Of a DNA stretch of 64,000 bases, positions 17,513 through 28,503 are shown piece by piece. Both the position numbers and the translations under genes were made by a program. Numbering within the stretch: position 1 is the first letter of the stretch; each line of letters starts with the position of its first letter. Source of the stretch: Paenibacillus amylolyticus (GTDB taxonomy: Bacteria; Bacillota; Bacilli; Paenibacillales; Paenibacillaceae). The stretch lies in assembly GCF_003719335.1 (NCBI RefSeq), contig NZ_RIAS01000016.1:1-64000 (forward strand), read 5' to 3'. The notes under the pieces are model-generated. The model made no database searches. It had not been told where the DNA came from and saw only the letters and a list, made by a program, of their open reading frames with translations.

Positions 17513-19003
17513 TCAATCACAGTCATTGCACAGTGCGCCATTCAGTGTACCTTTATCGTATAAGGTATTACATCCAAAACAATAGTCATACAAGTTCTTA
17601 TGATCTTCACATACTCCATCTCCGGATTTTGTTTGATAGACCACATCTGAATTACAGTGGGAGCAGCTATCGTAATAGCCGTCCAGGTGGCTACTTGTTT
17701 CCTTGTAACGGCTAATACCGAATCCACCAACGGTAAACTTCGAAGTTCCAGCCTTGATTGAAATCTCATCATCATTATTTTCTAAAGAGAATTCCACTGA
17801 ATAGTTACCATTAATATAACATTCACCTCCAGTTAATGTGATTTCCTCACCATAGAAATACGAACTAACTGCAATATCAACTTTAGTCGCAAAATTTCCG
17901 TGAATAAATGCTTGATCATGATGATAATCGATTGATTCTACAGTGAGATTTACATTAGTAACATCTGCCGGGTACCCGGTAATTTGTACATCTGTAATAG
18001 CGTCATCGATGAAAGGTTGAAGATCTCCACTATGGATCATATAGGTTTCTAAATCATAGTTGCCATTCAGAATTTCACTCCAATCTTCTCCATAAAACAG
18101 TTCTTCAATTAAGCTTGCTGAGTATTGTTCGAGAAACATCAAATGGTTATCAATTTCGATTTGGTGTAAGTTAGAAACATATCTCAAAAGGTTCTGACCG
18201 GTTAACAGTATGAATTTTTCCCCAACAGTTTCACTGAATTCTTGCGAAAGTTCATAACGTGCACACACTAATTGTTTATCTTCTTTCACCCACCAGTCTT
18301 CTTTTGTCTCATCAGTGACCAATATTACACTTTTGTTCTCTGACTTAGCCTTATTAAGAGTTTGTTTCCATATAATCAGATCTCCAAATTTATCTTCTTT
18401 AGTTGAATCTTTCGCATCTTTTTCTGTATCAATGTACCCTGGTGGAATTGAATATTTAAAACGGATCTCTCCTTCTTGATACAATGAAATAGTTTCTGCA
18501 ATGGATAAATTTTTCCCTATTGAACCAGAGTTTGCTAATTCATGTACGAATTTCTTTACAGCATCTTCTTTCAAAACCTCTTTATTATCATCAATCTGAT
18601 GCTTAATACTGTCTTCATAATCGATTGTAGCCCTATGCATTTGATCAATAAGGCCAGTGATTTGACCTTTGAGCTCATCAATAAGTGGATATCTTAACTC
18701 CAAATATTTAATGAATTCACCTTCGATTATATTCTTGTTTTTCTCAATTGAACTTTGAATTTGTTGCAGAAACAACCGATACTTGTTAAAATTACGACCA
18801 TGTGCTTTTTTGTGGTTTTTTTCAAACTCTTTAAACACTTGTGCGGGTAACCAGAGTTTATCTTTAACTGAATTCAGTACCTCAATATACTGAATAATTA
18901 CTTCCGGAGGATGCTTATACAAACGTAGGAGAACGTTTGTATCAAGTACGATCAACGGATCCGATTCCCAAACCTCACTGAAATCATTGAAGTTATCATT
19001 CAA
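17513..19003 (-). CDS. PIN_8-like nuclease with C-terminal zinc ribbon
   Basis: 496 aa. The N-terminal half is a PIN-like nuclease domain: IVLDTNVLLRL (Asp near 20), FKEFEKNHKK, KFGDLIIWKQ and VTDETKEDWW supply the acidic metal-binding residues in the DUF4935/PIN_8 order. The central 280-430 region is beta-rich and unrecognised. The last about 60 residues hold four CxxC or CxxH pairs (CSHC, CEDH, CFGC, CNDC), a treble-clef or zinc-ribbon pair. Probably an RNase in a defence or toxin role; PIN_8 proteins are common in defence islands. It is solitary in its strand context, and codon use is AT-rich like other cargo. Another PIN plus zinc-ribbon protein is at 45083-46162. Confidence 0.78.
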   Translation of the reverse strand: MNDNFNDFSEVWESDPLIVLDTNVLLRLYKHPPEVIIQYIEVLNSVKDKLWLPAQVFKEFEKNHKKAHGRNFNKYRLFLQQIQSSIEKNKNIIEGEFIKYLELRYPLIDELKGQITGLIDQMHRATIDYEDSIKHQIDDNKEVLKEDAVKKFVHELANSGSIGKNLSIAETISLYQEGEIRFKYSIPPGYIDTEKDAKDSTKEDKFGDLIIWKQTLNKAKSENKSVILVTDETKEDWWVKEDKQLVCARYELSQEFSETVGEKFILLTGQNLLRYVSNLHQIEIDNHLMFLEQYSASLIEELFYGEDWSEILNGNYDLETYMIHSGDLQPFIDDAITDVQITGYPADVTNVNLTVESIDYHHDQAFIHGNFATKVDIAVSSYFYGEEITLTGGECYINGNYSVEFSLENNDDEISIKAGTSKFTVGGFGISRYKETSSHLDGYYDSCSHCNSDVVYQTKSGDGVCEDHKNLYDYCFGCNTLYDKGTLNGALCNDCD

Positions 19004-19084
19004 CTATTATCTCCCCCATATGGATGATACAATTAGACAAGTTCATTGTAGCAGTTATATGTAAATATATCTAATTTGTGTCAC

Positions 19085-19960
19085 TCTTCTATCCGAGGTC
19101 AGGAAGAGGTTCGATTGAAGAGTTTGCTACTTTAGATGAAAATCATAACTGCTCACCACATTAAGTTCTCTATGGAGGATTAAAATGAGTAAAACGAATG
19201 AAGAGTTTATTAAACAACAGAGAGTTGGCGACCTCCGAAAATGAAACTCATGGCTCCTTCGTCAGAGGGTGGTCCTGATCGCGAAGTTACCGTTGTTTAC
19301 CAGCGAAAGGCAAACTATGGTACGCCGTCATTCCTCAAAGATAAATAAACGATTTTTATTGAAAAGCCAGTGTTTAAATGCTGGCTTTTTCTTTATATGT
19401 GATAATGAATTTATCAAGAAATGTTGATGTTTGCCTCAATCAATTTATTTTGAAATAGAAAGCTTTTCAACAAAATAATTCTTAGTTGCGTAATAATAGT
19501 TTAATACATGGTAAATTAGTATAGAACGTAACAAATTAGAAGTTTTGAATGAGATTTTACCGTTCAAGCAAGTGTGGATCACTTATTTTCAGAACTCATT
19601 TAGCTTGATGAATTTAGGTTGAAGGAATTTCTAGTAGAATTGAATTCTATACAAGTTAAAATGAATAATTTAGTATTCTTAAAAATCTTGGATTGGATGT
19701 TCTGCTTGATAATGGGGGGGGGTATCAGCCAGTACTCCATAGCAGAAATATCTTCACACAGTTTGTATATTAAACCATATTATGAGATGATAATAGACAC
19801 ATTTATCCATATAACGCGACCAACTTCTTATACGCTCTACTCTTTACTTTGAATAAAACATAAATTTTGTACAGCTGGCAACCAAAACTTCAGATTTTCT
19901 CAGATCAGAGCTAATAGTGGCCACAGAAGAGAGGAAAAGGCCAGAGCAAAGTATGAGTGT
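19085..19960 (+). pseudogene. Relic copy of the core accessory module
   Basis: Three blocks in the same order match the intact region at 51480-53760. Block 1 (19085-19390) corresponds to the 53-aa gene and its terminator: MSKTNEEF, PSEGGPDREVTVVYQRKANY and the SFLKDK end are readable but a frameshift truncates it, and the hairpin AAGCCAG / CTGGCTT follows. Block 2 (about 19795-19865) matches 53240-53310. Block 3 (about 19870-19960) matches the middle of the 279-aa gene around 53690-53750 (SDQS/TRANSG). The IS4 copy in the intact region is absent here. Nothing in it is expressible as a full protein. The rest of 19004-20266 shows no gene. Confidence 0.75.
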
Positions 19961-20266
19961 GAGTCTCTTTTGAGCGACTAATGGCTAAAGGATGGATTAT
20001 TATCAATAGACCAGCATCAGCGCTTGAAAGTATTTCCACTGGAACTATAATCCCATCTAAAATCACCCAAAATATACATTTAATTATTTCAATGAGATAG
20101 AATACGTCTTAAACTTCTGTTCAATAAAAATACCACCCCCTAGGATTTCATCGTTTAAACACGTAGGCTTTTCCAATGTCCATTCTAAGGGGGTTCAATC
20201 CACAACCGAATTCATCGTTATATCCCATTTTATGAAGAAAACCGTGATCGTATCTTGCCTTTGCCT

Positions 20267-23200
20267 TTAGATCTCATATTCAACCGAACAGACAAGACGC
20301 ATTTCAATGTTATTAGGAGCATCCCCATCGACTTCGTGGCGCTCATACTCACATACGATCAAGTTGTACGGTTTATCCCCGCGAGGACTAGGCAATGTAA
20401 TTTGGCCAGTCCATGTTTCTGGATTCTCAATTGGTGCTAGATAATAAGTGAAGTTGGGAACCGGCAGCCATCCCTGCTCAGGTTTATGCGGATCCATGGT
20501 TTGGAGCTTTACCACAACTGCCCCGATTAATGGGCCACCAGGAGTAGTACCAGACAAACTAATATTAAACTTGCGCGAGTCGTTTGGATCCTCCTGGAAA
20601 GTGACTAGTCGGTGGGAGGGTGTCTGTATAAAATCCAACAACACCACAGGTGAAAGGTGAGCTCCATTTAAAGACATTGGTTGATAGCGTGTCAGAGCCA
20701 AACGAACAAAAAGATCATACTCATCGTAAGTGTTAATATCCACATCGCAGTACCAGCGTTTGTAATCTTGGTCATATTGTACAGTATGGCCCGCCACATG
20801 GATGTCCTTACCTGGTAATTCTTGTAGATCATTCACAGCATCCCGTAGAGTTGCTCGCTTGAAATCTTTAAGTTGGGGCAGGGGAGGGAGTGCTCGTGCT
20901 CCGCCGCTTCGGATACAATCTTTACCCCACTGCGTAATATAAGGTTTTGCTTGCGGTGGAATTTCGTTGCCTGGAAGGTCGGGCCAGAGAATGACTCCAA
21001 GTAATTCTCCTTCACCAGATGAGAACCATGGCCGGTCCAGATATATTCGCAGCCTGCCACCCTTTCGATGAATTTTTGTTTCACTCATGTCTTGTTCACG
21101 CTGCCATTCAAACCCGGGAACAGCATATAGAACGCTAGGAGCAGCAGGAGGGGCAGAATTAAAAATATCCAAAGTCACACTTTCTGACGATCGAGTGATT
21201 TCACCGGGGAGATACGAATACAGAACATGAACCGACTCCCCTTTTCGTATAGCACCAGTAGTTGTTCGGGTAATAGTTCCACTGCTGTAATCAATTGTAT
21301 AATCTATTTTTCTCTCGTATTTGATTTTCTTGTCTTTGCTAAGCACGATCTCCGTGTTCTCAACGATATGCGTGTGTCTCAGCTTTACATCTTGAGAATG
21401 ACTTAGCGTACACCAATCTTCATAAGGAGTGTGAAAGTACTCACTAAACCGGCTGGTGGCATCGGCAGTATAGGTCACCTGGCGGTATTTGGTGTCGCCA
21501 AATTCATGTCGGTAGACCAAGGGAACTTCGTTTTCAGAAGCATCTACTTTAATTTCACAGACATGAGCTTGGTGAGAAATCGTTATACATTGGGGCTCGG
21601 ATAAAGCATCTACAGGCTCCTGCCAGCAAGCGTTAATATCGAGTTTTACGGTTGATTTACCATCCATCCCAATGGAGCCCTTTAAATTTACATAGGTCTG
21701 ACTTTTTTCTCGATTTGCTACAGTTTCTTGAAAGACTGGCTCAATAAGTGGCTGCCTAACAGCATGCACGAGGGTTAGTTCTCGGCTAGGTGTTAACATC
21801 CAAAGTCGGCCTTCGAGTGCTAACCTTCTTAAATAATCACGAGTAGCCGCTGAGGGAAGCGAGGGACCTTTTTCTTCTATTATTTGACGAATCCCCATCA
21901 AGCCCCAGTCCTCTTCTGACAAGTAGGAGCTTAGTTGAATGGTCGCCGTTTCGGCCTTAGGCAAATAAACCTTTAATAATCGACGATGCGGATCCCAGTT
22001 AGGCTTTCCGGTACCCTCCTCAAGCCTCAGGCGGAAAGGCAGTGCCTCGAACCAATCACCTTCAGTGGTAAATGGCACCATCATTGTCTTGTCAACTCTC
22101 GACCCAGGTAGTCCTAGAAACGCGGCCCCACGTGAAATTGGATCAGGCAAATAGGGTAAACGGAGCTGCGACTCTTCGTGTGGTTCTGTTGAAAAATTGC
22201 CGTCTTTATTGATCATAATCTGGTATGCATTTGGATCCAAGCCTGAAGAAATATCAAAACATCCATGTTGTTCCGCCATCATTTGTGATACTTTAGGTGG
22301 TGCAATGTGGCGCTCATTATAGTCTTCAGCAGACGAGTTAAAATTACTTCTTATGATCAGATGGTGTACCGACTCACCTGGCCCAGTGTTCTTTCTTAAA
22401 ACGACAACGGGAGATTCCACAGGTTCAAAGCGGTTATAGAACAATTCTCGGGTCTGAGAGGTGTCCTCAACTGACTTCGGTAGCGATTCATTCCAGTTTC
22501 GACTGTTACCGGCAAGATCTACAGCCCTCATCCGAAATCGATATGCGCGGCCGAATCGCAGTCTAGGGAGAGAGCCAGCAACAGGTTTGAAGTGGGTTTC
22601 CAATTGAAAATTGGTGCTTGCGTTATTGCTCGCCGATGCGACAGAATCCTGTGGGTCGATGACATTGCCAGGTCGCGGCGCTACCAAACTCCATCCTCCC
22701 CAAGTAAAGAGTGACTGGTGGAGATGAAGATCAGGAAGATCTTGGGGAGTTTTGTCTGCTGCCGTTGTTAGGCCCATGGAAATAAATCCCTCATCGGTGA
22801 GCCTAATTCTATGATTACCGAAGTCGTATTTGCCCTCCCTGCGGCACAAAGAATGCCAAGTTTTAGACTCAGAATCCCATACGTCGACGCGATACCCGCG
22901 AACCAATTGCTCCGCAAACAGTAAACCTCCTCCACTTTCGATGTCGGCGTTTAGTTCAACGCTATCATTAAGGGATAGGAATAGCTCTCTTGCTCGATCT
23001 CCGTGCACAATTGAGATACCATTTGAACGGAATGAAGGGAGGGCACTTCCTGTCGAGTGATCCCACTGTTGATTCTTCGCAACGTTCCGGATAAATTCCA
23101 GAAACTTAAGTGAAGTGCTGTCCGCATCTACCTGAATGACCGAATAGGGATCAACGTCTTCTACATTGTTAATTTGTGTATCAACCAATTGAACATATCC

Positions 23201-24094
23201 TTCTGATATCCCCGAACTGGCCGGAGTTGCTGTAAAGCTGTTATGGGTAGGGTCTATCGAATATTGGGTCTCAGGGCACCGATCTATGCTATCGTCAAAT
23301 GTCGATGACCAACTGGGAAGGATAGCTACACTTCCGTTCAGAGGTATACCTGCTTCGAGATCCACTACTAGATCGAATACCAATCCCAATTCACGAAGCA
23401 ATAGTGGATAATCTCCGAGACTCGAGATGACTTGGTGAAAATCGAGTGTCGGGATTCGAGGCTCTACTCTGGTAAAAGGATCACGTTGCGGATAGAATTG
23501 CTGCAACTGAACTAGATCTTTACGCCATTGACCAGTATCATCCCGGTCCTTTATTGATTCTCGTGGAAGGGCAAATCGTTCCCTAAGCATGTTGTTTATA
23601 TCAACTTTGTCCTGATCGGTGGGAATGAGATCATTTAGATAACCCCATCGTTCTTCATCAAAGCGTGGGTGCTCAGTTGGATGTTTCTGAGCCACATCTT
23701 GGTAAAAACGTTTGATCAACCAAAGGATATTGCCAACAGGATAAGATCGGATCTGCCTCTTGTGAAAATTGTCAGGGTTAAATTCATAGGGCAGCACAGA
23801 TGTTTCTGCTGGAAACAAATCTCTCCATAAATCCAATCGAGGTGTATTTACACTCGCAACAGTTGCCTTCAATGTAGGGCCTTTAGTAAAACGAATTGAG
23901 AATTCTCGATTTTTTTTCGGCCAAGTAAGGAAGTCTGGAAATTGCTGAAGCTCCAAAGTTCCATCTGGGCGAGTTGGTTCTGCAGCATCACCCATCAACC
24001 TCGGTGAGACCACGGCTGAAAGTCGTAGTTTCGGCTGATGGCCAGCTATTATCCCGTTCGGATGAGCTGTCCACAGCACAGTCTGTTTAAGCAT
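20267..24094 (-). CDS. Giant cargo protein, 1275 aa, unknown
   Basis: Very large protein that I do not recognise. The start at 24094 (MLKQTVLWTAHP) follows AAAGGAGG, 16 bp after the stop of the 1390-aa gene, so the two form an operon. No signal peptide or membrane segments are visible. The composition is beta-rich, with segments such as FRMRAVDLAGNSRNWNESLP (fibronectin/Ig-like flavour, about residue 520) and GHTVQYDQDYKRWYCDVDIN near the end. No catalytic motif is apparent. It could be a structural shell, a scaffold or a large toxin carrier. It is better codon-balanced and less AT-rich than neighbouring cargo, suggesting a different donor. Confidence 0.8.
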   Translation of the reverse strand: MLKQTVLWTAHPNGIIAGHQPKLRLSAVVSPRLMGDAAEPTRPDGTLELQQFPDFLTWPKKNREFSIRFTKGPTLKATVASVNTPRLDLWRDLFPAETSVLPYEFNPDNFHKRQIRSYPVGNILWLIKRFYQDVAQKHPTEHPRFDEERWGYLNDLIPTDQDKVDINNMLRERFALPRESIKDRDDTGQWRKDLVQLQQFYPQRDPFTRVEPRIPTLDFHQVISSLGDYPLLLRELGLVFDLVVDLEAGIPLNGSVAILPSWSSTFDDSIDRCPETQYSIDPTHNSFTATPASSGISEGYVQLVDTQINNVEDVDPYSVIQVDADSTSLKFLEFIRNVAKNQQWDHSTGSALPSFRSNGISIVHGDRARELFLSLNDSVELNADIESGGGLLFAEQLVRGYRVDVWDSESKTWHSLCRREGKYDFGNHRIRLTDEGFISMGLTTAADKTPQDLPDLHLHQSLFTWGGWSLVAPRPGNVIDPQDSVASASNNASTNFQLETHFKPVAGSLPRLRFGRAYRFRMRAVDLAGNSRNWNESLPKSVEDTSQTRELFYNRFEPVESPVVVLRKNTGPGESVHHLIIRSNFNSSAEDYNERHIAPPKVSQMMAEQHGCFDISSGLDPNAYQIMINKDGNFSTEPHEESQLRLPYLPDPISRGAAFLGLPGSRVDKTMMVPFTTEGDWFEALPFRLRLEEGTGKPNWDPHRRLLKVYLPKAETATIQLSSYLSEEDWGLMGIRQIIEEKGPSLPSAATRDYLRRLALEGRLWMLTPSRELTLVHAVRQPLIEPVFQETVANREKSQTYVNLKGSIGMDGKSTVKLDINACWQEPVDALSEPQCITISHQAHVCEIKVDASENEVPLVYRHEFGDTKYRQVTYTADATSRFSEYFHTPYEDWCTLSHSQDVKLRHTHIVENTEIVLSKDKKIKYERKIDYTIDYSSGTITRTTTGAIRKGESVHVLYSYLPGEITRSSESVTLDIFNSAPPAAPSVLYAVPGFEWQREQDMSETKIHRKGGRLRIYLDRPWFSSGEGELLGVILWPDLPGNEIPPQAKPYITQWGKDCIRSGGARALPPLPQLKDFKRATLRDAVNDLQELPGKDIHVAGHTVQYDQDYKRWYCDVDINTYDEYDLFVRLALTRYQPMSLNGAHLSPVVLLDFIQTPSHRLVTFQEDPNDSRKFNISLSGTTPGGPLIGAVVVKLQTMDPHKPEQGWLPVPNFTYYLAPIENPETWTGQITLPSPRGDKPYNLIVCEYERHEVDGDAPNNIEMRLVCSVEYEI

Positions 24095-24110
24095 ATGAAA
24101 TCCTCCTTTA

Positions 24111-27100
24111 TTAAGTAAAGGCACTACAATATGAGTACCAGTCATCTTCATTAATCATCTCTTCGATGAGTGGGTCTCCATCAGTGCCCGAGAACTGCTT
24201 TTCCACTGTCAGGTCCAAACTCCTGGTTGTTAAAAGCAAATGTATCTTCACCGTCAATGTCGCTTGTCCCCATGCTTTACCAGGGTTACGATAATTTAGA
24301 CTAAGATAGAATTCAGCAGAAACTGTGACTAACCCGAGTACTTGAAGCACTCCGCCGCAGCGCACATAGCCCGTGAGTTGGCAAATTTGCTTATCTGGGG
24401 CGACATTCTCCATCCTGTAGTATATTCCCGCCATTAGGTAAATTCCGCCACTAGCCACTCCTAGATCAAGCGCTTGATTACCGCCGAATTCCAGGGAGGC
24501 TTCAAGCAATTTGACAGGGTTTTCTTTGTCGAGCGACAACATTATGCCGAAGAAGCCGCCGCCTCCGAATGTTCCAACCGTAAGCACAAAAGGATTCTCC
24601 CTTGAAGCGAAAGCAAAGTAAAAAGTGGCGGGAGAACCATCAAAGGGAAGATCAAACCTGGTGAAAAATGTAAGGTTCTGAAGAGCCAGAATACCCAGAG
24701 TCACATTAGGAAGTGCCATACTGGAACTTACAGAAACCCCTGATGGTGTAACATCAATCCCTGAATCCTCCCCAACAGACTTCAGGAAATTCTGAAGGCT
24801 TGATACAAATTGCAGTGCGCCACCAAATTCAACATTTTCGATCTTAGGGGTAACTACAGGCTTTTGGCCGTTTCTTGCTTTAAAGGTCAATTCGCTGAAA
24901 TGCAGAGTCAGGAATTGAGTTGTCTGGTCAGTCCCTATCAGATTAACCTTGAAATTACGCAACTCCCCGGTGACCTCATATGTAGATTCCGGAGGGGAGT
25001 GTTTCGTGTAAATCAAAGCAGAAAGTTTCATTGAGGTATCTTTGGTTACCTCAAAGATATGTTTCGAATCGGACTTCATTTGTGGCTCCAACTTATAGAG
25101 GGTCTCAATGGCTTCAGGCGCTCTATTTTTGTCTTCGTGTCCATTAACCTTTGGATAAATCACTCGGTTGGTCAATTGTGGTATACTGCCCGGAGATTCA
25201 GAAAGATTTACGTTTGATACAATATCTGTTAGTAGTATTCCTCCCAGTAATTTGGCTTCTCCAAGAATACTCCCAATAAGTTTCTCATCTAAACATTCCT
25301 TAATAGCATTTTCCGCTACTGGGCCATATGTGCGTGACAGACCTTTGATGGATAGAAAAGGCTTAATAATACCGCCTGCCTTATCTCCTGAAAAAGGAAA
25401 AGTCTTTGGATCAGTTAAGAGCGGCAGACATAAAAACACTTCTCCCGGGTTTTCTAACTTATTTTCGAGCCCCCATTGAAGGTAATTTCTATCATATTGA
25501 AAAAGTAAACCTTCATTACTGTCAAGATTGTTACTATCCGCACCTACGATCTGCTCAACTGCGGGAATTTTGACATCTGCAAGTTCCATAATGGGGTAAA
25601 ATCCTGGTAAAACTTTTGTTTTCTCTGCTCCAAATGTTATGGAATTCACTACAAACTCAGTGTCCCCAGGTTTGCTCGTAGGTGCAAAGGATACTTTTTG
25701 CCCATCCAGTGACCGTTTTTTTCGTTTCGGACTGTATTCTGTAATAAGTTGGTCAACCATTCTTTCATCTTCTGTAGGATCGTTAGGATCGTTCTTTTTT
25801 TCTACAAAAGCAAGTGCTTGTGTAAATGATTTCCATTTTCCATCGTAGTCTTTTCCCTCCATTTGGAATAAAAAGTCTTCGTTACCCAACTCATTGTTAT
25901 AAACCTGTATCCATGGTGTTACTTCAATAGGAGGTGTTTGGAGAGTCTTTACCCTAACTTGCGAAAATGGGAAATTACGGCCTTCATCAGGCATGCCAGG
26001 TGCTGGATAGAACCGTTCAGGTTCACGAACGACCACAATATCCCAAGAAATGAGATATGCTACCATTTCTTGTGAAGGGGAGAGCTGGCATCTGCGCTCG
26101 GTCAAAGTGATCTTGGACGCGCGATGGCCGGTAGGGAATAAATACCCCTCACGAACAATTTTGACATAGCAGTCGCGACCCATAGTAGCTCTGTGGGTCC
26201 AATTGCTTAAATTAGGAAGTGGAGATGTTGGATCATATGGCCAATTCCCCTCGATGTCTAACCAAGCTCCCAGTGAAGAAAGCATCATGTTGTTAACCTT
26301 GATAGCCTCAAGATAGTTCGATGAGTTAATAACAATATCTCTGCGATCTTCTTTTTTCAGCGACATCTGGAAAGGATTTTCTTCGTCCTTGTCCTTGCAC
26401 CAGATTGCACGCACGGTACGCAAAGAAGTCTCCTGTTCATCGATACCATCCTTTGTTCGCACCCCTAGGCGAGTATGCCAGAGTTCGGTCATCCCTCCAT
26501 GGGTTACTGGTTTAGCTGCATGTCCCCATCCTGCAAACCAGTTGGGAGAGAGGATGAGCCGGTAAGGAGCCTCAATTGCCGTATGCTCCACGCCCGGAGT
26601 CTCTGTTTCTTGCGCTGGTAGTTCAGGCACAAACAGAGGGTTAGACTCGTCTACGTTATATCCTGTTAGGTGACTAAGTAAGAGGTTAGGGGCGACTGGT
26701 GACGGCATGGCCGATGGGACGACGCTCTGTTCAAAGCTGCTCCAATTGAGAAGCGTCTCCAATGCATACGGAAGTTCGCTCACCGTTCTCGGAACACGGA
26801 AGGCTAGCCGGCTAGGTCCGGACATACGTACAGCTGCTGGTGGGTTTGGATATGTCGTGCCTTCCTGGACTGCTTGCTCCGCGATGTGTTGTGGGGGAAA
26901 ATAGACAACCAGAAAGGCAGGATTGTCGAGCGACACCTGTTCCCAATGGGCGTGCTTGCCTCCGCCGGTTTGAAAGACCATATTCACAAAAGCGATTCGG
27001 AGGGACAGCAAATCTTTTGGACGAAGCAATGAAATCGTGAGATCCGACATAGCCAGAATCGGCGATGGGAGGTCCGGGTCGATCTGCAAAGCAGGCAGCC

Positions 27101-28283
27101 CTAATGCTTCTGTATTTGCAAAACCTGGATGCCGCTCGAATCCTGCCGGATATATGCCTAATACGTTGAAAGGCTTGGTTGGAATTGCCTCTACAATCAT
27201 CCCCTTAAGGGGCGCGGCAAAAGATAACAGGGCCGGTGCAACAACGGCAGACTCAATACGCTTGTCCCTGGCGACTAACTCAAAACTGGCATCCTGTCCG
27301 TCACCTAAGAGCAGGCTGCACCCGCTCAGGTGGTACCAGATGGGCTCTGAGCTGAAGCGTCCAAATTGTGCAGCTTGCATCGTGCTCTCGTCAAAACCCA
27401 TGGCATAGCGTACCTTGTAGAGAAGGAATGGATTTGGCATACCGTGAAGTCTAAGTTTCCAGATTCTCTTATCTTCTTGAGCTGGCTGGGCAACAAATGC
27501 TTGTTCCTTACTCCCATTTCCATTGACCGTTGTTTCTAAATGTAATTCATCATATAGATAATCCGGAAATTCAGGCGGTTCCACTTGCCAACCTTCTGGT
27601 AGCGTGATTGCAGGGGATAACGATGAGGTTCCCCATAATCGGTGAAAAGAGAATATGGTGCGCTGAGCTGGTGTCACTGCAAATAGGCTATCGTGATGTT
27701 GATCTGCCATCCCAAAAACAATTTCATCTGAATGGACAGATGCACCCAAATAGTGTAACCAAGCTATAGTCTGACCTTTCAGGCGGAAGATCCAACCAGG
27801 GAAAAACTCCATCATATCTGTGTACCCATCAAGGAACACTTCACCGTGCTTTCCAAGCTTACAGATCAAATCTTTATCAAAATCAACCCATTCACTAATA
27901 ATTGGATGTTCTCCTGTTAACCATTTAGCCAACGAGACATGACTGTGGATTTCCCCAAAATCAAGCTTAAGGTCCATTAAATGAATATCGTTCTCAGAGT
28001 TAACCTCACAAATTAGATTTGCCGAAAGACCGGTTCCAGGGAAAAATGCGTTCTTAAGTTCCACACGGATCCTGTTTGGGGTAGAATCATCCACCTCAAG
28101 ATTAGGAGTTCCGTCAAAATGTGATTCGTCAATCACCCATCGCTCTTGACCTCCGAGTAGAAATACAACCCGTTTTGGCGATTCAACTCTAACTTCCGGA
28201 ATCTCCTCTGACAACGGAGAGGGGACTAACATGTTTGGATATCGCTGTTGTTTCAGGAATGTCGTATTCAGTTCTATGCTCAT
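24111..28283 (-). CDS. Giant cargo protein, 1390 aa, unknown
   Basis: First gene of the two-gene operon, with AAAGGAGG before ATG 28283. I do not recognise the family. The N-terminal about 800 residues are mixed alpha/beta without an obvious enzyme motif. Around residues 1230-1260 there is a glycine-rich hydrophobic stretch (VGTFGGGGFFGIMLSL), and the C-terminus (about 1270-1380) alternates hydrophobic strands, which could be a beta-sandwich or a membrane-associating region. No signal peptide. Co-operonic with the 1275-aa protein; a broken peptidoglycan peptidase gene lies upstream on the same strand, and a truncated protein-arginine deiminase lies 6 kb away. Confidence 0.8.
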   Translation of the reverse strand: MSIELNTTFLKQQRYPNMLVPSPLSEEIPEVRVESPKRVVFLLGGQERWVIDESHFDGTPNLEVDDSTPNRIRVELKNAFFPGTGLSANLICEVNSENDIHLMDLKLDFGEIHSHVSLAKWLTGEHPIISEWVDFDKDLICKLGKHGEVFLDGYTDMMEFFPGWIFRLKGQTIAWLHYLGASVHSDEIVFGMADQHHDSLFAVTPAQRTIFSFHRLWGTSSLSPAITLPEGWQVEPPEFPDYLYDELHLETTVNGNGSKEQAFVAQPAQEDKRIWKLRLHGMPNPFLLYKVRYAMGFDESTMQAAQFGRFSSEPIWYHLSGCSLLLGDGQDASFELVARDKRIESAVVAPALLSFAAPLKGMIVEAIPTKPFNVLGIYPAGFERHPGFANTEALGLPALQIDPDLPSPILAMSDLTISLLRPKDLLSLRIAFVNMVFQTGGGKHAHWEQVSLDNPAFLVVYFPPQHIAEQAVQEGTTYPNPPAAVRMSGPSRLAFRVPRTVSELPYALETLLNWSSFEQSVVPSAMPSPVAPNLLLSHLTGYNVDESNPLFVPELPAQETETPGVEHTAIEAPYRLILSPNWFAGWGHAAKPVTHGGMTELWHTRLGVRTKDGIDEQETSLRTVRAIWCKDKDEENPFQMSLKKEDRRDIVINSSNYLEAIKVNNMMLSSLGAWLDIEGNWPYDPTSPLPNLSNWTHRATMGRDCYVKIVREGYLFPTGHRASKITLTERRCQLSPSQEMVAYLISWDIVVVREPERFYPAPGMPDEGRNFPFSQVRVKTLQTPPIEVTPWIQVYNNELGNEDFLFQMEGKDYDGKWKSFTQALAFVEKKNDPNDPTEDERMVDQLITEYSPKRKKRSLDGQKVSFAPTSKPGDTEFVVNSITFGAEKTKVLPGFYPIMELADVKIPAVEQIVGADSNNLDSNEGLLFQYDRNYLQWGLENKLENPGEVFLCLPLLTDPKTFPFSGDKAGGIIKPFLSIKGLSRTYGPVAENAIKECLDEKLIGSILGEAKLLGGILLTDIVSNVNLSESPGSIPQLTNRVIYPKVNGHEDKNRAPEAIETLYKLEPQMKSDSKHIFEVTKDTSMKLSALIYTKHSPPESTYEVTGELRNFKVNLIGTDQTTQFLTLHFSELTFKARNGQKPVVTPKIENVEFGGALQFVSSLQNFLKSVGEDSGIDVTPSGVSVSSSMALPNVTLGILALQNLTFFTRFDLPFDGSPATFYFAFASRENPFVLTVGTFGGGGFFGIMLSLDKENPVKLLEASLEFGGNQALDLGVASGGIYLMAGIYYRMENVAPDKQICQLTGYVRCGGVLQVLGLVTVSAEFYLSLNYRNPGKAWGQATLTVKIHLLLTTRSLDLTVEKQFSGTDGDPLIEEMINEDDWYSYCSAFT

Positions 28284-28503
28284 TTACTTAGCCTCCTTTG
28301 TCATTACTCTTTATCAATTTATTGCGTTATCTTATTTGAGTGCAGCCATTAGGGTCTTTAACAATCTCACGGAGATTAAAAGTTAATCCCAAGAAATAAT
28401 TCAGTCAATAAACCTGTGGGCCGAACTGTACTTTAGACAAAACTGAAGATTGGAGAGAAAAGGGGGATTGGTCAACTGAATTGTCTCCCAATTTCAAAGA
28501 TTT

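Noticed and set aside
19619..19852. 77-codon frame as a gene
   Set aside because: It lacks a ribosome binding site and overlaps sequence homologous to non-coding DNA at 53240-53310; part of the relic.
23000..27500. Plus-strand frames of 60-125 codons
   Set aside because: All are antisense shadows of the giant-protein operon with no ribosome binding sites.
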